This document shows positions 4,553 through 10,594 of a stretch of DNA of 22,681 nucleotides, piece after piece. The DNA is taken from positions 1 through 22,681 of IMG/VR virus record IMGVR_UViG_3300025120_000609; one strand, 5' to 3'. This DNA comes from a virus. Below the pieces are notes generated by a model, which did no database searches, was not told where the DNA came from, and was given only the letters and a program-made list of their open reading frames with translations. Numbering within the stretch: position 1 is the stretch's first letter; the number at the start of each line of letters is the position of its first letter. The position numbers were made by a program, and so were the translations under genes.

Positions 4553-5665
4553 ATGAGCAAGAAAAAAGTAGTAGCAGAAGTATTAACTATACTTGGTGTA
4601 AAAGCTAGAAAAGGTACTAAGAAAGCCGCAGCCTTACAAGCAAAAGCAGATAAGTTAAAGAAACAAAAAGAGACAGCATCTAAGGTAGATAAAAGAGTTA
4701 AGGATGCTATCACTAAAGGTGGTGGTGACACTAAGAAATATACAAGAAAGATTTCTAATGAAAACTTAAAGTCAGCTGCACCTGCTAAAAAGAAGAAAGC
4801 AGAAACTACTAAAAAAGTTAGAGATAAAAATGTAGAGACTCAGAAAAAAGGTGGGGGTCAAACACAAAAGAATCTTAATTTTAAAAAGAAATATGATATA
4901 CAAGAAGGTATGGGTCTTGATGCTGAATCAGGTGGAAGTCGTAGAGCTGCACAAGATGTAGACCAAGGCAAAGCAGGTACAGTCACACAAGCTAAAGGGC
5001 AGAACTTTGTTGAGTCACAGATGACTAAGACAGGTTTAAAACGTGCTAAGAAGAAAGTAGCTTTAGCTGATAAAGTAAAAAAGGGCGATGCTACTAAGTC
5101 TGATAAAGACGCATTAAAAAAACTAAGAAAGGCTGATGCTGAAGCTACTAGCAGACAACAAGGTGGTAGAAGAAGTAAAGTTAAATTAGAGAAGGGTGAT
5201 TACGTAAATACTCAAACAGGTGAAGTTATTACCGACCCTAAATCTTTATCTGATTTGAAGGGTGGTAGAAACATGTATGTTAAAGACCCAACTCCACCTA
5301 GAATGGCTGCTATAAAAAGAAATGCTGAAGCTAGGGGTATGACTAAAAGAGAAAGAGAAATGGCTGGAATTAAGTCTGGTGAAATAAGGTCTCTTACTAA
5401 ACTATCTAAAACACCTAAAGGCAATGTAGCAGGTAAGGGTGGCACAGGTCGCAATAGACAAAACCTAAACATGGGTGGTCTTACTAAACCTACAGCTAAT
5501 CAAACAGGATTAAAGAAACTACCTACTGCTGTACGTAACAAAATGGGTTACATGTATGGTGGGGGTATGAGCAAAAAACCTAGAATGAGTAGCATGGATT
5601 ATCGTAAAGGTGGTCTTGTCATTATGATAGGACAAGCTAAACCTATGAAGAAAGGTAAAAAGTGA
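4553..5665 (+). CDS. Large Lys/Gly-rich protein, function unknown
   Basis: A 370-residue protein starting at 4553, chosen because AGGAGA stands 6-11 bases upstream; the earlier in-frame start at 4508 lies inside the previous gene. The sequence is low in complexity and very basic, with charged helical stretches (residues 15-110) and a Gly/Arg-rich central part. The C-terminus carries the GYMYGGGMSKKPRMSSMDYR and KGGLV motif that I recall at the ends of many uncultured marine phage proteins. It could be an injected or DNA-binding virion protein, but that is inference. Its TGA overlaps the next ATG. Confidence 0.8.
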   Translation: MSKKKVVAEVLTILGVKARKGTKKAAALQAKADKLKKQKETASKVDKRVKDAITKGGGDTKKYTRKISNENLKSAAPAKKKKAETTKKVRDKNVETQKKGGGQTQKNLNFKKKYDIQEGMGLDAESGGSRRAAQDVDQGKAGTVTQAKGQNFVESQMTKTGLKRAKKKVALADKVKKGDATKSDKDALKKLRKADAEATSRQQGGRRSKVKLEKGDYVNTQTGEVITDPKSLSDLKGGRNMYVKDPTPPRMAAIKRNAEARGMTKREREMAGIKSGEIRSLTKLSKTPKGNVAGKGGTGRNRQNLNMGGLTKPTANQTGLKKLPTAVRNKMGYMYGGGMSKKPRMSSMDYRKGGLVIMIGQAKPMKKGKK

Positions 5666-6285
5666 TGCTTAAAAAAATACTACAAAAAGCACTTAAGCCT
5701 AAGAGCACAATTAAAAAGATTAATGAAAGAATAAAAAAGGCTAAGAAAACTAAAGGTATTAAAGGTGCTAAAGAAGAGTTCAAAGCAAAAGATGAAAAGA
5801 AAGCTTTTGAAAAAAGACAAATGGAAGCTTTAAAAAAAAGAATAGCAATTAAAGAAGCAAAAGATAAAGCTGAACGAAAAGGTAAAGGTGCTATTAAATC
5901 TAAAAAAGAAACTTCTTTTAAGGATGCTACTAAAGGAGATACAGTTAATTCATTAAAGAGTAAAATGCTTAAGGCTAAAACTTATAAAGAATATGAAGCA
6001 CTTAGAAAAAAACTAGAAAAACTTCAAAAACTAAAGGCTGATAGAAAGTTTGGTAGGCTTTCAAAAAAAGACCAATTCGATACTTTGGTAGAGCAAGCTA
6101 GACAAAAGAAAATTGATGATATGGGTAATCCCAAATTTGCAAAAGGAGGAACAACAATGGCAATGAAAAAGAAAACTAAGTATATGGCTAAAGGTGGAGC
6201 TATGAAAAAAACTAAGTATATGGCTAAAGGTGGAATGAAGAAGACAAAGATGATGTCTCGTGGTGGAGCTGCTAGACGTAAGTAA
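5665..6285 (+). CDS. Lys-rich helical protein with C-terminal MAKGG repeats
   Basis: A 206-residue protein starting at the ATG that overlaps the upstream TGA (TGATG), with AAAGG upstream. Residues 1-155 are about one third Lys, with Glu, Ala and Leu, and likely form long coiled helices. Residues 165-206 hold three repeats of the type MKKTKYMAKGG ending RRK. The best ribosome binding site of the gene is internal: AAAAGGAGG at 6141-6149 before an in-frame ATG at 6157. A separate 42-residue repeat peptide may therefore also be made. Function unknown. Confidence 0.75.
   Translation: MLKKILQKALKPKSTIKKINERIKKAKKTKGIKGAKEEFKAKDEKKAFEKRQMEALKKRIAIKEAKDKAERKGKGAIKSKKETSFKDATKGDTVNSLKSKMLKAKTYKEYEALRKKLEKLQKLKADRKFGRLSKKDQFDTLVEQARQKKIDDMGNPKFAKGGTTMAMKKKTKYMAKGGAMKKTKYMAKGGMKKTKMMSRGGAARRK
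6141..6159 (+). promoter_or_regulatory. Strong internal ribosome binding site
   Basis: AAAAGGAGG (6141-6149) precedes an ATG at 6157 by 7 bases, in frame within the gene at 5665-6285. It is stronger than the site at the gene's own start and would give a 42-residue basic peptide, MAMKKKTKYMAKGG onward. Confidence 0.6.
6163..6270 (+). repeat. Tandem repeat coding MKKTKYMAKGG units
   Basis: Three in-frame units begin at 6163, 6202 and 6235 (39, 33 and 36 bases). The first two share ACTAAGTATATGGCTAAAGG almost exactly. The third has drifted to ATGATGTCTCGTGG. Units end in Gly-Gly. Confidence 0.75.
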
Positions 6286-6989
6286 TGTCGTATCTTATAA
6301 GTAACGTACCACATTTTAAATGTTGGGTACGTAAGGAGTTTACCTGTAATCATATGGATTATCACGGTGAATACCTACACGCATTAGCTTTCGCAGTTAA
6401 TACCATTCCTGATAGGTCGTTAAGTTTTCAGGTAGTCTTCACAGGTTGTACAGAAGAAGAGAATGTACACGGTGGTGCTATGTGGGCAAGGATGCCAATA
6501 CAAGCATTAGTAGCTGACATACCTGTAGATGAATGGGCAGAACCAATGGAAGACCACTTATGTCAACCTTGGGATTGTGAATCAAGAAACCATAGTGTCA
6601 TAGTTATGGACAGGGTAAGTTCTAGTCCTTGGTTATGTAAGATAGCTAATGATTTCTACACAGCTAGATATATGTTTACGGTTGACTATACAGACCATGA
6701 CATAGCAGATGACCCTGCACAGCATAAACAATCACACGTAATGTACTTGTTAGATGCAGGAAAATGGACAGGCAATATAGTTGCACTTCCAAATAACAGA
6801 GTAAGAGCTACTAGTCCTGCTCTGTGGGTTACAGGAGAAGGAGCACCTGACTTTGCACCGTCACAGTGGACACACTCAGCAGAGTCACATGAATCTTACT
6901 TAGACCCATTCACTACGTTTAACAATTTATATGAGGATAGAGATGGCACTAGCAAAGGCAAAAAGAACAATAAAAAAAGTAGCAAGTAA
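6285..6989 (+). CDS. Conserved marine-phage protein of unknown function
   Basis: A 234-residue acidic protein that starts on the last A of the previous stop (TAATG). Landmarks are an N-terminal part with FKCWVRKEFTCNH, a central QPWDCESRNHSV, and YMFTVDYTDHD followed by QHKQSHVMYLLD and ALPNNRV. The FTVD...EHK...HV...PNNR order matches a protein that I recall in cyanophages and pelagiphages, always of unknown function. Four Cys and many aromatic residues suggest a compact globular fold. It ends in a short Lys/Ser tail that overlaps the next gene. No membrane segment is seen. Confidence 0.8.
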   Translation: MSYLISNVPHFKCWVRKEFTCNHMDYHGEYLHALAFAVNTIPDRSLSFQVVFTGCTEEENVHGGAMWARMPIQALVADIPVDEWAEPMEDHLCQPWDCESRNHSVIVMDRVSSSPWLCKIANDFYTARYMFTVDYTDHDIADDPAQHKQSHVMYLLDAGKWTGNIVALPNNRVRATSPALWVTGEGAPDFAPSQWTHSAESHESYLDPFTTFNNLYEDRDGTSKGKKNNKKSSK

Positions 6990-7230
6990 ATTAAAGAAAG
7001 CTAGTAAAGCTCACGCAGGTCAAGCTAAGTCTTTATCTAAACTTAAACTAAACAAAGGGGGAAGCACAGTCAATGCTGCCGGTAATTACACTAAACCAAC
7101 CATGCGTAAGAAGATATTTAACAGAATCAAAGCAGGTGGTAAGGGAGGTGCTCCCGGTCAATGGAGTGCAAGAAAAGCACAAATGACAGCCAAAGCCTAC
7201 AAGGCAGCAGGTGGTGGATACAGAAACTAA
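6943..7230 (+). CDS. Small basic protein, DUF5872-like C-terminus
   Basis: A 95-residue protein. ATG at 6943 is preferred to 6931 because GAGGATAGAG directly precedes it. The N-terminal half is Lys/Ala-rich; the C-terminal half (KAGGKGGAPGQWSARKAQMT then AKAYKAAGGGY) matches the GKPGQWSARKAQ...Y...GGGY pattern that I recall as DUF5872 in viruses of marine microbes. Function unknown. It overlaps the previous gene by 47 bases and is coupled to the next by TAATG. The repeated Gly-rich ends across this cluster suggest related virion-associated peptides. Confidence 0.8.
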   Translation: MALAKAKRTIKKVASKLKKASKAHAGQAKSLSKLKLNKGGSTVNAAGNYTKPTMRKKIFNRIKAGGKGGAPGQWSARKAQMTAKAYKAAGGGYRN

Positions 7231-7529
7231 TGAACAAAAAGAAAGACCCTAAAGTTGGAACAGGAAAAAAACCTAAAGGTTCAGGCAGAAGACTCTATAC
7301 AGATGAAAACCCTAAAGACACAGTTAGCATCAAATTTGCAACCGTTGCAGACGCAAAAGCAACCATTGCAAAAGTTAAAAGAATTAATAAACCATATGCG
7401 AGAAAGATACAAATACTTACAGTCCTTGAACAACGAGCCAAAGTATCTGGGAAGAGGGAGCAAGCAGCTCTCGCAAAACAAGCAAAAGAACAATTAAAGA
7501 AAGCACATGATAGAAAAACAAAAAAATAG
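7230..7529 (+). CDS. Small basic conserved protein (GSGRRLYTDENPKDTV type)
   Basis: A 99-residue protein that starts on the final A of the preceding stop. The segment KGSGRRLYTDENPKDTVSIK, followed by KPYARKIQILTVLEQRA, is one I recall from many marine phages and giant viruses, without assigned function. The C-terminal 30 residues are a Lys/Ala helix. The Arg/Lys-rich start suggests DNA or RNA contact; this is inference. The next gene, the Cys-rich peptide, begins inside its last 23 bases in another frame. Confidence 0.8.
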   Translation: MNKKKDPKVGTGKKPKGSGRRLYTDENPKDTVSIKFATVADAKATIAKVKRINKPYARKIQILTVLEQRAKVSGKREQAALAKQAKEQLKKAHDRKTKK

Positions 7530-7620
7530 ATGTGAGACGTGTGAATGTTACGATTGTGACTGTGATGAGTGCAACTGTGATTGTCACGAAGAAGAGGAGG
7601 TACAAGGAGTACCTGTATAA
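7507..7620 (+). CDS. Cysteine-rich 37-residue peptide
   Basis: A short gene whose product is dominated by Cys9, 12, 14, 17, 19, 22, 24 and 26 plus His27 (core CETCECYDCDCDECNCDCH), then an acidic tail. Such dense Cys-Asp-Cys spacing could bind metals such as zinc or copper, or hold an Fe-S centre, in the manner of a metallothionein; no family is recognised. ATG at 7507 lies 23 bases inside the previous gene and the stop overlaps the next ATG (TAATG), which supports real translation. A clear Shine-Dalgarno site is not seen. Confidence 0.65.
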   Translation: MIEKQKNRCETCECYDCDCDECNCDCHEEEEVQGVPV

Positions 7621-7802
7621 TGATTGAGTTTGTGTTAGTGTTTATGATGGGATTAAGAGTAGTAGACCAAACACAAACCTTTGAAGACATAGATAGATGC
7701 TTGTATTTTGCAGAAAGATTACACAAGCAACCTTCAATACCAAAACAGGAAGGACCTAATCTGAAAATAACAGCATATTGTAAGCCAAGAAGGAAAAGAT
7801 AA
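7620..7802 (+). CDS. Small protein with hydrophobic N-terminus
   Basis: A 60-residue protein starting at 7620 on the A of the upstream stop, with AAGGAG 11 bases before. Residues 1-14 (MIEFVLVFMMGLRV) are hydrophobic and may act as a membrane anchor or signal. The rest reads DQTQTFEDIDRCLYFAERLH then ITAYCKP, with two Cys. I recall this pattern from several marine podoviruses near their lysis genes, function unknown. A periplasmic role is inferred from the N-terminus. Confidence 0.75.
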   Translation: MIEFVLVFMMGLRVVDQTQTFEDIDRCLYFAERLHKQPSIPKQEGPNLKITAYCKPRRKR

Positions 7803-8242
7803 TGTTAGCAGAACTCGCGGCAGCAAATGCAGCTTTTAGTGTAATCAAAAGTTTCGTATCTAACGGAAAGGAACTTACAGGTTGTGCTAAACATATATCA
7901 GATTTTGTATTCTCAAAGGAACAACTAGAAAAGAAAGCAAAGAAACAAAAGTCTAAAGGTGGTGGCTCTGACCTAGAAGAGTTCATGGCTCTTGAGCAGA
8001 TAAAAGAAAAAGAAGAAGAACTCAAGAAGATGATGATATACATAGGTAGACCGGGATTATGGCAGGATTGGCAAGAGTTCCAAGCAGAAGCAAGAAAGTC
8101 TAGACGATACCAAGAAAAGATGGCAGCGAAACGTCAGGCAGAGTTGGTAGAGTATATGGGTTACGGAATAGCTATGATATTTGTATTATTCTTTGGTGGA
8201 TTACTAGCTTGGATTGTTGGTAAATGGACAGGCAGATTTTAA
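7802..8242 (+). CDS. Conserved phage protein with C-terminal membrane anchor
   Basis: A 146-residue protein coupled to the upstream gene by TAATG. The N-terminal helix (MLAELAAANAAFSVIKSFVS) is followed by a Lys-rich linker, a conserved block (SDLEEFMALEQIKEKEEELK then MIYIGRPGLWQDWQEF), and one hydrophobic segment at about residues 120-142 ending near the C-terminus. I recall the IGRPGLW-x-DW-x-F block from cyanophages and pelagiphages, with unknown function. It is likely inserted in the inner membrane with a cytoplasmic helical domain; a lysis-associated role is inferred from its neighbours. Confidence 0.8.
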   Translation: MLAELAAANAAFSVIKSFVSNGKELTGCAKHISDFVFSKEQLEKKAKKQKSKGGGSDLEEFMALEQIKEKEEELKKMMIYIGRPGLWQDWQEFQAEARKSRRYQEKMAAKRQAELVEYMGYGIAMIFVLFFGGLLAWIVGKWTGRF

Positions 8243-8394
8243 CACCATGCGTAGGTATCTGTACATTACAAGATGATATCTGCATAGGGTGTAATAGAAC
8301 AATAGAAGAGATTAAAGAAGCATATGAAAGCATCACAAAAGTCACTAGCAAATTGGACAAAACAAAAGTGGAGAACCAAAAGTGGCAAACCTAG
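8224..8394 (+). CDS. DUF1289-like small Cys protein
   Basis: A 56-residue protein encoded across the end of the previous gene and the start of the next, in a separate frame. The N-terminus reads TPCVGICTLQDDICIGCNRT, with Cys9, Cys13, Cys20 and Cys23 in the C-x3-C-x6-C-x2-C order of the DUF1289 family, then TIEEI as in family members. Bacterial DUF1289 proteins are often described as predicted Fe-S proteins. Start ATG 8224 is 19 bases before the upstream stop; no strong Shine-Dalgarno site is seen. The C-terminal 20 residues overlap the next gene, so its exact end product deserves checking. Confidence 0.75.
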   Translation: MDRQILTPCVGICTLQDDICIGCNRTIEEIKEAYESITKVTSKLDKTKVENQKWQT

Positions 8395-8569
8395 TACACA
8401 AGGGTCGAAAGCTACCGGTGAACGTTATCTACCTGAAAAAGCAATTAAGGCTCTTTCTAGTTCTGAATACGCCGCCAGTTCGGCTGCTAAACGCAAAGCA
8501 GCTAGAGCAGGTAAACAGTTTTCTAAACAACCCAAAACGGTTGCTAAAAAAACGGCAAGATTTAGATGA
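8324..8569 (+). CDS. Small basic conserved protein (NWTKQKWRTKSGKPS type)
   Basis: An 81-residue, highly basic protein starting at 8324 inside the DUF1289-like gene. Its sequence (LANWTKQKWRTKSGKPSTQG, ATGERYLPEKAIKAL, then KQFSKQPKTVAKKTARFR) matches a small protein that I recall in many marine phages and some plant or algal viruses, of unknown function. It is probably a nucleic-acid or virion-associated basic protein, which is inference. Its TGA overlaps the next ATG (ATGA). Confidence 0.8.
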   Translation: MKASQKSLANWTKQKWRTKSGKPSTQGSKATGERYLPEKAIKALSSSEYAASSAAKRKAARAGKQFSKQPKTVAKKTARFR

Positions 8570-8691
8570 AAAAAGACGTATTGTATCTAAACTTGGCGAA
8601 GCCGCTGCTGAAGCTAGGAAACTATCTATTCAACAAGCACGTGAAAGCTCTAAGAGAAAGACAAAAAAAAGAAGGTAAGAGGAGACTATAA
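8566..8691 (+). CDS. Small basic peptide
   Basis: A 41-residue peptide, MKKDVLYLNLAKPLLKLGNY then LFNKHVKALRERQKKEGKRRL. ATG 8566 overlaps the upstream TGA, and its TAA overlaps the next ATG, so it forms part of a stop-start chain. An amphipathic N-terminal half and basic C-terminal half suggest membrane-surface association. I favour this frame over a longer overlapping reading that would be a shadow of its neighbour. Function unknown; the location directly before the holin candidate hints at lysis timing, unproven. Confidence 0.6.
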   Translation: MKKDVLYLNLAKPLLKLGNYLFNKHVKALRERQKKEGKRRL

Positions 8692-9083
8692 TGTTTACAG
8701 CACTCATAGGACCTATAGCAAATCTAGCTAGTTCATGGATGGACAGCAAAGTTGAGAAAGTTAAAGCTGATGGTCAAGCTAAAGTAGCACAGGCAAAAGC
8801 TAAAGCAGTTGTTGCAGAGAAAGTAGCCACAGGAGAAGTAGCATGGGAGAAAACAATGGCAGATGCTACAGATGGAAGCTGGAAAGACGAATTTGCCTTG
8901 ATTGTTTTACTATTACCTGCTATACTAGTCTTCGTACCTAGCATGACAGAATACGTAAGAGTAGGCTTTGAAGTATTAAATACATTACCTGAATGGTATC
9001 AGTATCTTTTATTTATAGCAATTAGTGCATCCTTTGGTATTAAAGGTGCAGGTCAAGCTATGAAGATAATGGGTAAGAAATAA
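8691..9083 (+). CDS. Holin candidate (3TM GTA-type)
   Basis: A 130-residue protein starting on the A of the previous stop, with GGAG upstream (8681-8684). Residues 1-17 are weakly hydrophobic (ALIGPIANLASSWMD), residues 18-60 form a Lys/Ala-rich charged helix, and two clear hydrophobic segments follow at about 68-83 and 104-117. This layout and position before an endolysin fit the three-TM holin family seen in gene transfer agents and marine phages. It would open the inner membrane so the signal-less endolysin can reach the cell wall. No Cys-rich or antiholin feature is seen. Confidence 0.75.
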   Translation: MFTALIGPIANLASSWMDSKVEKVKADGQAKVAQAKAKAVVAEKVATGEVAWEKTMADATDGSWKDEFALIVLLLPAILVFVPSMTEYVRVGFEVLNTLPEWYQYLLFIAISASFGIKGAGQAMKIMGKK

Positions 9084-9347
9084 TTGAAAGACACAGTATC
9101 TGCGATTAACAAAATAATAACAGAGTCTATATTACCTAGTGTTCAGATGCATGGGGGTCATGTAGAATTAAGGTCTTTTAAAGATGGTATAGCAACAGTA
9201 TTTTTAAGTGGTGCTTGTAGTGGATGTGCAATGTCTACACAAACATTAAAGATGGGAATAGAAAATATGTTAAAGTATTACATACCTGAAGTATTAGCTG
9301 TTGAAGGTATAGAAGACCCTAACTCTACAGTCAATCCCTATTATTAA
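9084..9347 (+). CDS. Nfu/NifU C-terminal-domain Fe-S carrier
   Basis: An 87-residue protein with HGGHVELRSFKDGIATVFLS then GACSGCAMSTQTLKMGIENM, the signature of the NifU C-terminal (Nfu) domain. Cys45 and Cys48 form the CxxC that, at a dimer interface, holds a 4Fe-4S cluster for transfer to target enzymes. The whole protein is one domain. No ATG is available: a TTG at 9084 directly follows the holin stop in the same frame. Nfu genes are known as auxiliary genes in some marine phages; support of host or phage Fe-S enzymes during infection is inferred. Confidence 0.88.
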   Translation: MKDTVSAINKIITESILPSVQMHGGHVELRSFKDGIATVFLSGACSGCAMSTQTLKMGIENMLKYYIPEVLAVEGIEDPNSTVNPYY

Positions 9348-9364
9348 TAAACAAAGGAAACTAA

Positions 9365-9832
9365 ATGAACTTAATTAAACTGCAAGATGAATTAGCTAAT
9401 GACGAAGGAATTAAATACGAAACATACCACTGCTCACTTGGGCATTTAACCGGGGGAATAGGTCATCTTATTACTGAATGGGATGAAGAGTATTATGATA
9501 AACCTGTAGGAACTAAAGTACCTAACGAGCAAGTAAATGATTGGTTTGAGAGTGACATTAAAACAACTATAAAGGATTGTAACTTACTGTTCTCTCAATT
9601 TAATAATCTGCCTGACGATATACAACATGTATTAGCTAATATGTGTTTTCAATTAGGCAGACCAAGACTATCCAAATTTAAAAATATGATTGCTGCCGTA
9701 GAAGATTTGGACTGGGAAAGAATGGCAGACGAGATGGAAAACAGTAATTGGTTTAGGCAAACACCTAACAGAGCCAAACGGTTAATAGCAATCGTTGATA
9801 GACAATTTGTAAGAGAAAGTGTTCCAACATGA
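9365..9832 (+). CDS. Endolysin, T4-type lysozyme (GH24) with Cys in the catalytic triad
   Basis: A 155-residue muramidase that cuts the glycan strands of peptidoglycan. AAAGGA precedes ATG 9365. The N-terminus, ELANDEGIKYETYHCSLGHL then TGGIGHL, contains Glu14, Cys23 and Thr29, matching the E-8-(D/C)-5-T triad of phage lysozymes (Glu11, Asp20, Thr26 in T4). The Cys at the Asp position is an accepted variant. No signal peptide or SAR segment is visible, so it depends on the holin. Length is close to T4 lysozyme. No spanin gene was recognised nearby. Confidence 0.88.
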   Translation: MNLIKLQDELANDEGIKYETYHCSLGHLTGGIGHLITEWDEEYYDKPVGTKVPNEQVNDWFESDIKTTIKDCNLLFSQFNNLPDDIQHVLANMCFQLGRPRLSKFKNMIAAVEDLDWERMADEMENSNWFRQTPNRAKRLIAIVDRQFVRESVPT

Positions 9833-10191
9833 GTAGACAATTAACTGAAAGACAACAAAAGTTTCTTGATGTACTATTTGATGGTGCAGGTGGAGATGTA
9901 GCACAGGCTAAAGTTCTTGCAGGATACTCTGAAACTTCTAGTACAACAGATATAATAAAGTCTCTTAAAGAAGAGATTATGGATGCTACACAATTATATA
10001 TGGGTAGAAACGCACCTAAAGCTGCTGTGGCTATGGTAAGTGGTGTAGATGACCCTACCCAGCTTGGCATACGAGACAAGCTCTCAGCAAGCAAGGAACT
10101 GCTAGACAGAGTAGGTTTAATCAAGACCGAGAAGGTACAAGTAGAAGCATCAGGTGGGGTAATGATATTACCACCAAAGAATAAAGAGTAA
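9829..10191 (+). CDS. Terminase small subunit candidate
   Basis: A 120-residue protein overlapping the endolysin stop by ATGA. The start, LTERQQKFLDVLFDGAGGDV then AQAKVLAGYSETSSTTDI, is typical of the N-terminal helix-turn-helix of small terminases, which recognise phage DNA and present it to the large subunit. The middle (RNAPKAAVAMVSG...RDKLSASKELLDRVGLIKTE) fits the oligomerisation region, and the Gly-rich end with LPPKNKE is common in the family. Position two genes before TerL supports the call. The next gene also looks DNA-binding, so which is the true TerS is not certain. Confidence 0.78.
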   Translation: MSRQLTERQQKFLDVLFDGAGGDVAQAKVLAGYSETSSTTDIIKSLKEEIMDATQLYMGRNAPKAAVAMVSGVDDPTQLGIRDKLSASKELLDRVGLIKTEKVQVEASGGVMILPPKNKE

Positions 10192-10192
10192 C

Positions 10193-10594
10193 ATGAATAG
10201 AAGTTTAGGCAAGTGGAAGCTACCACAACCTACAGATATAAAAGACGAAGAAGGTAAAGAGTGGTCTAAGATACCACGTATATCACGAATAGTACCTTTT
10301 GGTTATGTAAAGAATGAAGAAGACCCTGACATACTTAATCCGATACCCTTTGAACTTGAAGCCATTGAGATGGCTAGAAAATATGTAAAACAGTATTCAT
10401 TTAGACAAGTTGCTAATTGGGTTACTCAAAAAACAGGTAGAGAAATATCTCACGTAGGATTAAGAAAAAGGTTAATGCATGAGCAACAACGTAAGAACCA
10501 AGCTAGAACTCTCAGAAAATGGTCTGAGTATGCCCAGAAAGCAATCGAAAAGGCGAAAGCCATCGAAGAAGAAAGACTCGGTTCAAAAGCCTAG
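10193..10594 (+). CDS. HTH-type protein next to TerL
   Basis: A 133-residue basic protein starting one base after the previous stop. A region around residues 55-98 (ELEAIEMARKYVKQYSFRQV, then NWVTQKTGREISHVGLRKR) reads like a resolvase/homeodomain-type helix-turn-helix, followed by a long basic helix. Proteins of this pattern (FGY...EDPDILNPIP...HTH) lie beside TerL in marine phages that I recall. It may help in DNA recognition for packaging. It is not obviously a full recombinase because no catalytic domain is present. Confidence 0.75.
   Translation: MNRSLGKWKLPQPTDIKDEEGKEWSKIPRISRIVPFGYVKNEEDPDILNPIPFELEAIEMARKYVKQYSFRQVANWVTQKTGREISHVGLRKRLMHEQQRKNQARTLRKWSEYAQKAIEKAKAIEEERLGSKA

Noticed and set aside
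8382-8678. A 98-residue rightward frame
   Set aside because: Its first two thirds shadow the recognised gene at 8324-8569; the 41-residue gene at 8566-8691 has proper stop-start junctions on both sides.
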